This document shows positions 1-9,050 of a stretch of DNA of 64,000 nt, piece by piece. Every line of letters begins with the position of its first letter. The first letter of the stretch is position 1. The translations under genes and the position numbers were made by a program. Origin of the DNA: a bacterium (GTDB taxonomy: Bacteria > SAR324 > XYD2-FULL-50-16); contig JAJRZQ010000006.1 in NCBI GenBank assembly GCA_024275165.1, positions 1-64,000 on the forward strand, given 5' to 3'. Under the pieces are notes generated by a model. The model made no database searches. It worked only from the letters and a program-made list of their open reading frames with translations, and was not told the DNA's origin.

Positions 1-2093
1 ATGGCGATGTCTTTCGGTTGCCAGCCCTGATCCAAGGCTTTTTCGAGCAGTTGCAGACAGGCCGCCAACTCCCCTTCATTAATCCAGGAGCCGCCATAAC
101 GGCTTTCGGGACCATCAACCACCTTATACCACAGAGCCGGTTCCGCACCCCATTCCCCCAGCAGTTCCAAATCATAATCACAAAGCTCCCTGCTCACTCC
201 GATAATCTCCGGATGACAACGAAAATGCTCCCGCAAGCTCAAGGGACCGGGCCCAATCGCCTCCCCCACCGCTTGGGCCGAAAGCGGCACATCAATACTG
301 GAGGTAAAAAAAGCGACTTGCTCCGGCCCTAAACGCACCTTTCGCCGCTCCCGCAAAGCCTCGATTTCCTCCGCCCTCAGGCGCGCAATCGGCTCCAACT
401 GCCGCGCGTCCCCCAAGATCACCGCTTGACGCGCCCGCAACAGAGCGGGCAACACATAAGCGGGGTTGCATTGCCCCGCCTCGTCTAAAACCAACATCCC
501 CACAGACTCCGGATCCAGCTCAAAAAGATTGCGCAGGCTCAACAGCGTGCAGCCCACTAAAGGAAAAGCCGAAAGCAGCAGTTCTAAGTTTTTTCTCTTT
601 TTTAAACTGCGGAAGCCTCGCTTTTCTTCAATCTCCTCGGCAAACTCCCCCATCACCTCGATCAATCGGTTTTTGTTGGCCCCCAGCCAATGGAAATGCA
701 GTTTGCGCGCGAGCAGGTAGTTCTGCCGGCGTTGCTCTGGGGTCGGTTTTTTTTCTTCCAGAGCGGTCCGCAACGCCCCCCGACCTAATTTAAAGGCCTC
801 TCGGCTCTCCTCGGGGGAGAGAGGCTCCAACAGGGTAAGAAATTTTCTCAAAAACCCCAAGGTGGAGCGTTGCAGCACCAGCCGACTCCCCAAGCGCAGG
901 GCCACCGGCGGGTGCCCTGCCAAGTCCAACCCCTCCAAGGCGTTGTCTACCGCTCGGTTGTTGGTGCTGGTCACCAAGGTGACATGGCCCAAGTGAAAAC
1001 CTCGGTCTTCGGGCCCCCGCAAACGCCGCGCGAACTCTACAAAACGATGCGCCAAGAGGCTGCGGATCAAATGGGTCTTGCCCGTTCCCGGCGGACCAGA
1101 AACAATGCTCAAGGGCTGCCCTAGGCAATGCCCCAAAGCGGCCTCTTGGCTTACCGTAAGAGGGTCCGCGCTGGGCTGCCCCAAAATGGGTTTTGTTTCC
1201 TCTTTTTTTGCCAGGTCGCCCGTTAAAAAAGCGAGGGCAGGATGATGCGGCCCGACCTCCGCTAAAAGCCCATTGCTCAAAATCTCGTCTAAATCGTTTT
1301 GCAGTTGGCGGGTGGGCTGATTGGCTTCGAGTTCATACAACAAACCATAGGGCCAAACCTCAACCCGAGCAGGGGAATTGTTTTTTTGCAAATGCCCCTG
1401 CAAGCTGGATACAAGGCCTAAAAAGGGGTTTTCGTCACTGAGCGCCTGGCCGAGCAGCAAGTCGCAGGCTAAAGACAACATGGCGGCCCCAGAATGCTTC
1501 TTCTGAGCCAAAGCCTCGCGAAACGCCTCGATCCGTTCTTCTTCCACCCCCAACTGCTCACCGCAAAAAAGCTCGTCAAACCAATAGGGAAAATCTCCTT
1601 TTTTGGGAAGAAACTCCTCTTGGATAAGCTTTAAAGATTCAGGGGCCAATTCGAGTTGAGCCAAAAGCTCTGCGGGTCGCCCCCCAACAAGATTGGGAAA
1701 ACTCAATTCCGCCAAAGGAAATTTAAACAAGCCGGTGAGTTGCTTTTTACCCTGTCGATCCGTAAACAACAGGGCGGGGAACCCAACCAAAAATTCGCGT
1801 TCGCTGCTTGCTCCAAAGCGTTTGCGCCGTTTTTCACCTTCAATCAGGTGGGTCGCAAAGGGGGCCTCTTCCTCACCAATGGGGCAAGGGAGTTGCTTGG
1901 CCTCCCGCAAGAGAAATTCACTCCAACCCTCTTTGCTTAAGGCGAACTTGAAATAAGGCCTGCCCTCCAAGGCCGCCACCCTAGGAGCGATGGGGTTTAG
2001 GTTCCGACTTAAGGCCTCTTCGGTTAAAAGCTGCGCCTTCCACAGTTTACAAAGCTGGTGCCCCTCTTGGGAGCCCTTTAAAAAAAAAGACAT
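1..2093 (-). CDS. SF1 (UPF1/DNA2-like) helicase, 3' end cut by window edge
   Basis: The minus strand is open from an ATG at 2093 to the window edge, about 697 codons with no stop. The frame shows the full set of superfamily 1 helicase motifs: Walker A GPPGTGKT (about residue 330), motif II DEAGQ, motif III LGDARQLEP and motif IV REHFRCHPEI. Spacing and the DEAGQ box fit the UPF1/DNA2-like (AAA_11/AAA_12) group, ATP-driven enzymes that unwind DNA or RNA. The N-terminal 320 residues have no recognised domain and may direct substrate choice. The remaining motifs (V, VI) should lie beyond position 1. The partner substrate (repair, RNA or defence) cannot be told from what is visible. Seen: motifs and open frame. 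Inferred: helicase activity. Confidence 0.9.
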   Translation of the reverse strand, partial: MSFFLKGSQEGHQLCKLWKAQLLTEEALSRNLNPIAPRVAALEGRPYFKFALSKEGWSEFLLREAKQLPCPIGEEEAPFATHLIEGEKRRKRFGASSEREFLVGFPALLFTDRQGKKQLTGLFKFPLAELSFPNLVGGRPAELLAQLELAPESLKLIQEEFLPKKGDFPYWFDELFCGEQLGVEEERIEAFREALAQKKHSGAAMLSLACDLLLGQALSDENPFLGLVSSLQGHLQKNNSPARVEVWPYGLLYELEANQPTRQLQNDLDEILSNGLLAEVGPHHPALAFLTGDLAKKEETKPILGQPSADPLTVSQEAALGHCLGQPLSIVSGPPGTGKTHLIRSLLAHRFVEFARRLRGPEDRGFHLGHVTLVTSTNNRAVDNALEGLDLAGHPPVALRLGSRLVLQRSTLGFLRKFLTLLEPLSPEESREAFKLGRGALRTALEEKKPTPEQRRQNYLLARKLHFHWLGANKNRLIEVMGEFAEEIEEKRGFRSLKKRKNLELLLSAFPLVGCTLLSLRNLFELDPESVGMLVLDEAGQCNPAYVLPALLRARQAVILGDARQLEPIARLRAEEIEALRERRKVRLGPEQVAFFTSSIDVPLSAQAVGEAIGPGPLSLREHFRCHPEIIGVSRELCDYDLELLGEWGAEPALWYKVVDGPESRYGGSWINEGELAACLQLLEKALDQGWQPKDIA

Positions 2094-2155
2094 GGAACCC
2101 TGTTCGATTTGACTCCATGCTAGGCCAATCGGCCCCTTTCGTCTACGCCCGCCCT

Positions 2156-2539
2156 TTAATCTTCAGGAAAAAAGAAAGGATAAAAAAGATAGAAATACTG
2201 TTTGACCAAGTAGGCCTCCAGCAACGCGAGCAACACCGATAAGGGCAGCCCTGCTGGAGCCAGAAAAAAGTGAAACAAATTGATCTGCACCACGATGGGA
2301 AAAAAGAGCAAGACCCCTAAAGGGGCGTAACTCTTCGATAAAAGCAGCAGACCTGCCACCAATTCGGTAAGCTTTAAAAGCGGTAAAAAATAACCGGTCG
2401 CGGCGAAAGCCTCCATCAAATCCGCCCCCGGGCCAGAAAACGGCGGTAGGGGCAAAAAAGGAAAAAAATAATTTAAACTAAACAAGATTAAAATCAAGCT
2501 TAAGCCAAAGCGAGCAAAAAACCGCAATAAGTACCTCAT
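2156..2539 (-). CDS. DoxX-like small membrane protein (copy A)
   Basis: A 127-residue, very hydrophobic protein with about four membrane segments and the DoxX-like layout: an N-terminal helix with FSLN, then GYFLPLLKLTELVAG, then a C-terminal LEAYL stretch. The start at 2539 is chosen over an ATG further upstream because AAGGAGAGG sits directly before it. DoxX-family proteins are inner-membrane proteins of varied and mostly unknown function, some linked to quinones or thiosulfate oxidation. It lies just downstream of a clear paralogue, so the two arose by tandem duplication. No catalytic residues are evident. Confidence 0.75.
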   Translation of the reverse strand: MRYLLRFFARFGLSLILILFSLNYFFPFLPLPPFSGPGADLMEAFAATGYFLPLLKLTELVAGLLLLSKSYAPLGVLLFFPIVVQINLFHFFLAPAGLPLSVLLALLEAYLVKQYFYLFYPFFFPED

Positions 2540-2696
2540 ACCTCTCCTTCGGTTGGGCGGGCGGGGCACCCCCGCTCCCAGCCTTCGCAAATACGATGCC
2601 TAGAGAAGTATTATACCGCTTTTTTGCGCAAAACTTAGATCAAGTAGATTACGAAGAAAACAAAAGAAGTAAAAAAATTCCCTCCCCGAAAACGAC

Positions 2697-3089
2697 TTAC
2701 TCCTGAGCTGTAGGAGAAGAAAAAATAGAGCGAAAGCGCTCAAAATAGACCCAGCCCAAAAAGGACTCTAAAGCAACCAACACAATGGCTACAGGCAAGC
2801 CTTCTGGGGCCAAGATCAGATGAAACAGAAAAATATTTACAATCACGGGGGCTAAAAACAGCAAGCCCAAGGGCGTAAGCTTTCCGCTCAGAACCAAAAG
2901 AGCCCCGGTGAGCTCGGTCAGTTTCACCACCTGCAAAAAGTACCCGCTCATAAAAAGCGCTTTCATCAAATCCCCAGCTGGGCCCTCAGGGCTGGGCATA
3001 GAAAAAAAATGAAAAAAGAAATTCAAACTGAAAACCAAAAAAATCAAACCCAAAAGAGCGCGTGCGCCCAGTGCCAACTTTGCGGTCAT
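2697..3089 (-). CDS. DoxX-like small membrane protein (copy B)
   Basis: A 130-residue membrane protein with about four hydrophobic segments. It shares with its downstream neighbour the same ordered blocks: FSLNFFF, DLMKALFMSGYFL, VKLTELTGALLVLS and FHLILAPEGLP. It is therefore a tandem paralogue of the DoxX family. The start is supported by GGAGG a few bases upstream (TTGGAGGTTCTATG). Both copies are transcribed in the same direction with a gap of about 150 bp that has no obvious terminator. The function of this subfamily is unknown. The gene is followed on its 5' side by a copy of the interspersed 210-bp element. Confidence 0.75.
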   Translation of the reverse strand: MTAKLALGARALLGLIFLVFSLNFFFHFFSMPSPEGPAGDLMKALFMSGYFLQVVKLTELTGALLVLSGKLTPLGLLFLAPVIVNIFLFHLILAPEGLPVAIVLVALESFLGWVYFERFRSIFSSPTAQE

Positions 3090-3113
3090 AGAACCTCCAA
3101 ATTAGAGTTAAAA

Positions 3114-3320
3114 AACCTCTGAAAACTCCTTGCCTACCGCTGTTCAAGCGGTAGGCTCATGCCCTTCGGGCTGATTATAGCCCTGGGGGCGCGTCAAGTT
3201 TTTCCGTCTTTTCGGTTGGGAATGAAATCCACAATCCCAACGCGAATCAATAAGTCGCGCTTTTTGATTTGGCAAGGTATCCCTGCCTTGCTGGGAAACT
3301 CCGCGTTTTTCAGAGTTTCC
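3114..3320 (-). mobile_element. MITE-like 210-bp element, copy 1
   Basis: One of four copies in the window, here in minus orientation and the most diverged. Its left terminal repeat is degraded (AACCTCTGAAAACTCC) and one base is missing from the CCTACCGCT hairpin. Shared internal blocks are the CCTACCGC/GCGGTAGG hairpin, the GCCC/GGGC hairpin, GGGAATGAAATCC, GCGAATCAATAAG, the CAAGG/CCTTG hairpin and the terminal GGAGTTTCC/GGAAACTC inverted repeat. It lies between the DoxX pair and a small acidic gene. No target-site duplication is visible and no transposase is encoded. Confidence 0.8.
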
Positions 3321-3527
3321 TTCATTGCTCCCTGCCAGCAAACGCTGGCTGAGCCATAGGTTTTAATATAACTAATTTAACAGTAAAAATGAAAGCCAAA
3401 AAAATCAAAACCACAAGCCTGCCTTACCAGACCCAATACATGCGCTCTATCTATGGACAAAATAGGGTAACTTAAGGCAAACTGAAAGTTAAAGCACCCC
3501 TAAACTATTACTCAATTTGATTTACTG

Positions 3528-3803
3528 ATGGAAATTAAAGGCTTTGCGCAAAACCTGGCTGAATACATGTCACGGCTCAGCCAAAAATATTACGGCCAAA
3601 CCTGGGTCGAACAGTTCGAGTTCGAACTTTGGCGAGATATCAGAGAAGATGCGGAATTAATTGAAGAAGATGAGATCAAGCGCCTAAATCAACTCTCCGA
3701 GGCATGCCAGGGCTGGGTGCGCATGAACTATCGCACAGACGAGTTGGAGTATATTTCTTTAGCCAATTGGCGGGAGTACTACCATGAAAAAAGCCCTTTC
3801 TAA
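3528..3803 (+). CDS. Small acidic hypothetical protein
   Basis: A 91-residue ORF starting at ATG 3528. It is rich in Glu, Asp, Trp and Tyr, has no signal peptide or membrane segment, and has no family I recognise. The middle (residues about 35-50) is a run of acidic helix-prone sequence (REDAELIEEDE). Coding is supported by sensible composition and a compact position ending 9 bp before the convergent HD-GYP gene. Function unknown. Confidence 0.5.
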   Translation: MEIKGFAQNLAEYMSRLSQKYYGQTWVEQFEFELWRDIREDAELIEEDEIKRLNQLSEACQGWVRMNYRTDELEYISLANWREYYHEKSPF

Positions 3804-3812
3804 CCCTTGATT

Positions 3813-5162
3813 TCAGGTAATATTGATAGTTGAAAAAATATCCAAGGCATCATCTCCAAACACGACTTGGGCATCTAAAACCTGCTTGATTTGAATATCC
3901 CGCTCTACAAAAAGATCGACAAAATCATGATGGGTTAACATTTCCCCCTCCGCATTCTTCAGCACCGCGATCTGAGGCCTCTCTAAATCGACCTCGGGCA
4001 CGGACATCACAAACCCCGCGCGGCCATCATTCAACTGTACCAAGCTGGACTTTGGATATTTCCCCATCACCTTTAAAAACACATTAAAGAGTTCCAAGGG
4101 GTATTCCACCCCGGCTAGGGCATCTAAATACTTAATGGTTTCAAAAGGGGTCCAGGCTTTTTTGTATTTTCGTTTCCCCACCAGGGCTTGATAGATATCC
4201 ACCAAGGCAAGGTAATGGGTCTCGGTCATCACTTCGTTGGGGCTCACCCTAGGATAGCTCGACTTCATTCCCGGGTCGAGCTTGACATGATGATAATGAG
4301 CCATGTTGACAATATGCTTGGGCATGCCCAAATCGCTGAGCAATTGAGCCCCAAAGGTAGGATGGCTCTGCAAAAGGCGCATCTCTTTTGAGTTTCGTTC
4401 AAACTTGGCGGTGGAATCCAAAACATCCTTCGGCACCTTTGATTTGCCGAAATCATGTAAAAAACCACCCAACAGACTATCTTGCGGACCATTAAAGGGG
4501 GTTGGCTGACCTAATTTGGCCATACATTTAAAATAGATATCGGTATAAATCGCGGCGACCTCGACACAATGGGCATAGGTTTGGTCCGACGCCTTGAGGC
4601 TGCTCATGGCGGCAATCGCCTCGGCGCTGCTGTCACTGGTAATGCTCTCGGCATAATGCTGAATCTCGGTTGTCGTAAACGCCCCATCTCTCGCGCTATC
4701 CAACAGGGTTTCTACCGCTTCGCTGGCCTCTTCGTGCGTTTCCACCGACTCTTTGACCTTGGCCGAAAGCTTATTGCAGCGATTTAAGTTTTGCTGTCTT
4801 TTTTGTTGGTCTGGGGAAACGACCCGCACCTTTTTTTCGACTCGAAAGCGTAAAAAACCTCGTTTTTCCAGTTCCTGAACCAACCGGTCCGAAACTTGGG
4901 TGATCTTGGTCAAGTGGCTAGGGAGTTTATAAAGCTTTTGCAGGTTGTCGGCGGGTTGCATGTCATCCACCATCAGTTCGACTTCCTGCTCCCCCCGCAG
5001 CACGGTGACTTGAGAGCCGCGAAAGTTATGCTGCACCCACTTGCAAGTCGCCTCGTCCAGATGATGATATTTGTCGGAAAAACCCAAAAAAGAAAGAATA
5101 TTCATCCCTTTTTTCAGCTCCTTAATACCGACCACAGCCAGTTGAGTGCGGACTTCTGCCAT
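3813..5162 (-). CDS. HD-GYP domain protein with degenerate GYP motif
   Basis: A 449-residue cytoplasmic protein. Residues 1-115 form an N-terminal region resembling the DUF3391-type domain found before HD-GYP modules. Residues about 190-420 are the HD-GYP domain, with His198, the HD pair in FLHDFGKSKVP (about 236-237) and the HH pair in AHYHHVKLD (about 291). HD-GYP enzymes hydrolyse cyclic-di-GMP. The signature HHExxDGxGYP is altered here: HHVKLDPG is followed by SSYP, so the Glu and the GYP glycine are replaced. The metal-binding His and Asp residues look kept, but activity is uncertain; it could be a binding-only receptor. It is the second gene of a two-gene unit behind the 625-residue gene, 113 bp apart. 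Confidence 0.85.
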   Translation of the reverse strand: MAEVRTQLAVVGIKELKKGMNILSFLGFSDKYHHLDEATCKWVQHNFRGSQVTVLRGEQEVELMVDDMQPADNLQKLYKLPSHLTKITQVSDRLVQELEKRGFLRFRVEKKVRVVSPDQQKRQQNLNRCNKLSAKVKESVETHEEASEAVETLLDSARDGAFTTTEIQHYAESITSDSSAEAIAAMSSLKASDQTYAHCVEVAAIYTDIYFKCMAKLGQPTPFNGPQDSLLGGFLHDFGKSKVPKDVLDSTAKFERNSKEMRLLQSHPTFGAQLLSDLGMPKHIVNMAHYHHVKLDPGMKSSYPRVSPNEVMTETHYLALVDIYQALVGKRKYKKAWTPFETIKYLDALAGVEYPLELFNVFLKVMGKYPKSSLVQLNDGRAGFVMSVPEVDLERPQIAVLKNAEGEMLTHHDFVDLFVERDIQIKQVLDAQVVFGDDALDIFSTINIT

Positions 5163-5275
5163 CTTAACCCCTTACCAATAAACACCAATTCATTTGCTTA
5201 TACTCAATCAGCAACTCTTAAAGTAGCTAAGGCTTGATTTTCCCATAAGCTAAAAACAGCCATCATGACTGTATC

Positions 5276-7153
5276 TTAATAACTCCCACCAGGAAAAATG
5301 TCAAAATATTTCCGATAACGATATTTTTCAAATTTCTCTAAATGAGTTTTTATTTTATCATACACAGTGGAGTCGAGCTTTCCCTTCGTCAATAAAGCCT
5401 CTAAATATTTCAGGTGTAGGTCAAACCAGACCTCTTCCGTCTCGGGCCCTCCACGAGGGCCGAGGGGGAACTCAAAAAAATCTTTGATGGGGATGCAGGG
5501 CGCGTTTTCCTCTAGCCCAATGGCAATAGCCTTTACCTTAAGCAAGCTCGTTATATCTTCTTCCTCACTCTTTTTACTCTCAGGTTGATCCAGTTTCTTT
5601 TGCGCGTCCATCAAGGTCACGCCGATATTGCTGACAATATCGGCACGATCTTCCACGCTCGCCGTTTTCAACTCCGCGGTATGTTGCAAAATCTCTTGTT
5701 CATGCTCCACTAAAGAAGCACGGTCTACATTCGCCTCTTTCGCTATATCGTCTAAGAGACCACAGGTACTGGTTTCAAACTCCGTGATCTCATCCTCGGT
5801 GAGGTCTCGATCATGCATAATCTCAATACTCGCTTCCGCGAATTGAGCAAGATATTCAGGAATTTTATCCTTGGTCAGGGCGCCTTCTTTTCTGACTTTG
5901 GCATAAAGCTTTTCCAACCTGCGGCGCAGGTATTCCTCTACATCATTATGACTCATCATATGTCGATTCTTATTGGCGGCAAGATTGCGTTTTGCCTCCA
6001 TCTGGCGAATCGTCCCGAAGCTGGTCAACATCTTTGGCTTTGGGGCCGGGGCATGCCCAGGCCGCACCTTGCCGGTAATGCGGGATAAATAAACCCGCAC
6101 CTCCTCCAACACCTCTTTGGCTTCACTCCCCTGTTGACCAGAAAGGGAGTGATAAAACTTACCGACTCGGTCCGCGCCCGTACGCTGGAGTGAAGAGAGC
6201 AGGGCTTGCAGGTACGCCTTTCCCCGGTATCGTTTGACCACCAGCATGAACAAGGTCAAACGATGATCCGTCATAGCGTGCAGCGCTTCCAACTGGCTGC
6301 GTAAAATTCTCTGCCCGGTTACATTCAGGCTTTGCCCCTTGCCATCGCTAAGCAGGGGGTTGTAATTGACCAGCATCGTAAAAATATGCTTGCGCAACAG
6401 GGGATGGCGCAAATTGGCATCATCTCGTTCGATAATATAATCAAGCTTCCTCTGCGGAATCGGTCCTTTGATGAACATGTTGATTTCAAAACGGCGCAAG
6501 GCCACAAAAAGAATGGAAAAAATCGCCGTCAAATGCTCGGCGATCTGATCTTTAGAAGCATGCAGCAGGGCATTAAAAAAAATCCGGTAATAAATCGCGG
6601 TTAAGGCGCGTAAAAAATACAACGCCTCAATGGCGTCCTGTCGAGTTTTTAGGGTTGGAAAACTCGTTAAAATTCCCGCTAAGGTAAGAAAGTCTTGCCG
6701 TAAAATCCGGGGTAAATAACCTTCATGATTTGAGCTTTCAAGTTTTTCTTTTAACTTCGCCACATTGTCTTCTGGAGACAAAGACTGCAAAATCGGTTGG
6801 TGCAGATTCCCGTTTCCCATGGTGGAATAAATCAAAAAATCACTGCTGGCGCAGAGATAGCGGATCAAAGCCTTGGGCTGATCTTGAAAAGGTATGAGCT
6901 TGCCGGCGAGATTGCACAAAAAAATCGGCATCGCCTCGGCCAAGCTATGGTACTTTGCTCCCAAATCCTTGACCCCAGAAAGGCGGCCTTCTAAGAGGTG
7001 GCATTTGGAATAATCTTGAATGCTCGCATCCAAGCCATCGGCAAGTGCCTTTTCCATTTCAGCATTGAGTTGCCCCAAGGCCAACTTGATGAGAGACTCG
7101 GCAACTTGACTCTGCCCCATAATCCGCTGCAAGGCTTGTAATTCGACTCTCAT
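5276..7153 (-). CDS. Large helical protein of unknown function upstream of the HD-GYP gene
   Basis: A 625-residue ORF with normal codon use, no signal peptide and no convincing membrane span. I recognise no domain. The first 330 residues are Leu-rich and helix-prone. The middle has basic coiled-coil-like stretches (about 400-430), followed by a strongly acidic section (about 445-530). The C-terminus contains FFEFPLGPRGGPETEEVWFD and then a charged tail. It is transcribed just ahead of the HD-GYP gene in the same direction, so a joint role in cyclic-di-GMP signalling is possible but unproven. The conserved-looking C-terminal segment around residue 565 is the best handle for a family search. 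Confidence 0.6.
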   Translation of the reverse strand: MRVELQALQRIMGQSQVAESLIKLALGQLNAEMEKALADGLDASIQDYSKCHLLEGRLSGVKDLGAKYHSLAEAMPIFLCNLAGKLIPFQDQPKALIRYLCASSDFLIYSTMGNGNLHQPILQSLSPEDNVAKLKEKLESSNHEGYLPRILRQDFLTLAGILTSFPTLKTRQDAIEALYFLRALTAIYYRIFFNALLHASKDQIAEHLTAIFSILFVALRRFEINMFIKGPIPQRKLDYIIERDDANLRHPLLRKHIFTMLVNYNPLLSDGKGQSLNVTGQRILRSQLEALHAMTDHRLTLFMLVVKRYRGKAYLQALLSSLQRTGADRVGKFYHSLSGQQGSEAKEVLEEVRVYLSRITGKVRPGHAPAPKPKMLTSFGTIRQMEAKRNLAANKNRHMMSHNDVEEYLRRRLEKLYAKVRKEGALTKDKIPEYLAQFAEASIEIMHDRDLTEDEITEFETSTCGLLDDIAKEANVDRASLVEHEQEILQHTAELKTASVEDRADIVSNIGVTLMDAQKKLDQPESKKSEEEDITSLLKVKAIAIGLEENAPCIPIKDFFEFPLGPRGGPETEEVWFDLHLKYLEALLTKGKLDSTVYDKIKTHLEKFEKYRYRKYFDIFPGGSY

Positions 7154-7363
7154 TGGGCTTTGAACAAAAAAGGTTTCTACAAAAGTGCTTGCCTGGCAAA
7201 CTAGCTTGCCTTAGAATAAAATAAAAACCTTGTATATGCAAAGCTTCTAAGGGTTTCTTCGTTATATTTTTACGAACTTTTACTCACATCTTGGCGCAAT
7301 TAAAAATTTTAGCAAAAATTTTCCCCCAAGACTATATGCTAGATTACCTAATTTGGAACAAAC

Positions 7364-7927
7364 ATGGGTAAAATTTACTCTTCCCTCACCGAGTCCCTGC
7401 AACACTTTGCCCGCGAACAGCATATCTTTTTTGTTGCCACCGCCCCCTTGCAAGGGAGGATCAACCTCTCCCCTAAAGGGTTAGAAAGCTTTTACATCCT
7501 CAGCCCGACCCGGGTACTCTTTTTAAATCTGGTGGGGAGTGGGAATGAAACGGCAGGGCATCTTTTAGAAGAGGACCGCATCACCTTAATGTTTTGCTCC
7601 TTTACCGAGGAACCGCAAATTTTAAGAATCTATGGCCGAGGCAAGGCGATTCACCCCGAAGAGGCGGACTATGAAAAATTAGCCGCTTACTTCACTCCGC
7701 AAAAGGGAATGAGACAGATCATTGATATCGCGGTGGACAGCGCCCAGACCTCTTGCGGTTACGGGGTGCCTTTGTTTGAGTTTCAAACAGAAAGAAAACG
7801 ACTCACACAATGGATTGCGGACAAAACCCCTTTAGGAATCGCCCGCTACCAAGATAAGAACAATCGCTTCACCATTGATGGGAAATCTACGGGGTTGCCC
7901 GCCTCCCCCATCGACCCGAAAACCTGA
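7364..7927 (+). CDS. Pyridoxamine 5'-phosphate oxidase-like (FMN split-barrel) protein
   Basis: A 187-residue protein of the PNPOx-like flavin split-barrel superfamily. Recognisable blocks are FVATAPLQGRINLSPKG near residue 25, VLFLNLVGSGNETAGHLLE around 55-73, and RITLMFCSFTEEPQILRIYG around 77-96, where the FMN phosphate site is expected. Length and the C-terminal NRFTIDG suit a stand-alone flavoprotein of the group often annotated 'pyridoxamine 5'-phosphate oxidase family'. The actual substrate is unknown, and it is not the biosynthetic PdxH. It is divergent from the 625-residue gene. Its TGA stop (7925-7927) directly abuts copy 2 of the 210-bp element. Confidence 0.8.
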   Translation: MGKIYSSLTESLQHFAREQHIFFVATAPLQGRINLSPKGLESFYILSPTRVLFLNLVGSGNETAGHLLEEDRITLMFCSFTEEPQILRIYGRGKAIHPEEADYEKLAAYFTPQKGMRQIIDIAVDSAQTSCGYGVPLFEFQTERKRLTQWIADKTPLGIARYQDKNNRFTIDGKSTGLPASPIDPKT

Positions 7928-8138
7928 GGAAACTCTGAAAAACGCGGAGTTTCCCGGCAAGGCAGGGATGCCTTGCCAAATCAAAAAGCGCGACTTATTG
8001 ATTCGCGTTGGGATTGTGGATTTCATTCCCCACCGAAAAGAGGAAAAAATTCGACGCGCCCCAAGGGCTGTAATCAGCCCGAAGGGCATGAGCCTACCGC
8101 TTGAACAAGCGGTAGGCAAGGAGTTTTTCAGAGGTTCC
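7928..8138 (+). mobile_element. MITE-like 210-bp element, copy 2
   Basis: A 211-bp copy with 16-bp terminal inverted repeats GGAAACTCTGAAAAAC and, at the other end read inward, GGAACCTCTGAAAAAC (one mismatch). Internally it has a series of hairpins: GGAAACTC/GAGTTTCC, GGCAAGGCA-GGGA-TGCCTTGCC, GGGCTG-TAAT-CAGCCC and CCTACCGCTTG-AA-CAAGCGGTAGG. It lies exactly between two convergent genes: its left edge touches the TGA of the split-barrel gene and its right edge touches the TAG that would end the M28/QC gene. Flanks CTGA and CTAA could be an imperfect 4-bp target duplication. No protein is encoded. Confidence 0.85.
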
Positions 8139-9047
8139 CTAAGGAGCCTCTCTCTGATCTAGGCGCAACAGGTAAAGCCATAAGGTTTCACCAACCCCCT
8201 GTAGGCTTCGCGCCGAGCATTGATCGGGCAAATCCTTTTGGGTATGGAAAGCGGGGTAATCAAAATCAATCAGCACCACAGCGGGAACCCCTTGACGGTT
8301 CAAGGCGCTGTGGTCGTCATAAATCTAATATTTGGGTTCTTTCAAAAACCCGGGATGTACCGACGCGCCGATCTCCCACAATTCCTTCACCGCCCAGGGG
8401 GCTGCTTCCAAACTGAAATGGTCGGGGTGCAGTTGCAAATCCCGATCACAAATCAAATCTGGAACGAGCGCCAAAAAAGGCTTTCCCAAGGGATAAAAAC
8501 GGCCCAACTCCTGAGCAAAGCGGTAGCTCCCTAAGGGATACCAAGCCCTTTTTTGCTTCGGCTCCCCCTCTTCTCCATCAAAAAAAACCAAATCAACCCC
8601 GATATTCTTTAAAGGATACCGGTTAAAGAGCCGCCCCAACTCCAACAGAGCCGCTACCCCGCTCGCCCCGTCATTGGCGCCGGGCATCGCCGCTCGAGGG
8701 TCAACCGGGTCTTTATCCGCCCAAGCGCGAGTGTCGTAATGACTCCCCAGCAAAACCCGCCTCGTTCGCTCAGGATAAAAGCGATACATGAGGTTATAGA
8801 GCCGGTAACTCTTTCCACTGCCTGCCTTCAAGTCCCAACTCTGAATCACCCATTCCCCCCCCTGGAGTTGGCTTTTAAAATAAGCCCTCGCCTTTTTGTG
8901 TCCCGGGCTGCCCATAACCCGCGGCCCTCCATCCACCAACGCCTGAATATGTCTCAAGGCGTTTTCCCCGGAAAAACGGCCTTCCTTTGCCAGGGCCAAG
9001 CTAGGCAAAAACAAGACCCAAAAAAGGACAACCATAAATCGAGGCAT
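8139..9047 (-). pseudogene. M28 / glutaminyl-peptide cyclotransferase-like enzyme with in-frame TAG
   Basis: The gene starts at ATG 9047 with a signal peptide (LFWVLFLPSLALA). It encodes a zinc-dependent M28-fold enzyme resembling bacterial glutaminyl cyclase: GSHYDTRAW, GANDGASGVA and FFDGEEGE carry metal or catalytic residues. Codon 241 is TAG (8325-8327). The same frame then continues with IYDDHSALNRQGVPAVVL and DFDYPAFHTQKD to a natural TAG at 8139-8141, 302 codons in all. In this family the last zinc-ligand His lies in the WHT/FHT motif, downstream of the internal stop, so the short product should be inactive unless the stop is read through. GAG to TAG would restore Glu. It sits 3 bp after the AGCS symporter gene, as one operon. 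Confidence 0.8.
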
Positions 9048-9050
9048 TTT

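Noticed and set aside
790-1128. 112-residue minus-strand open frame in the helicase
   Set aside because: It is an alternate frame of the helicase; the helicase frame has all SF1 motifs and no stop.
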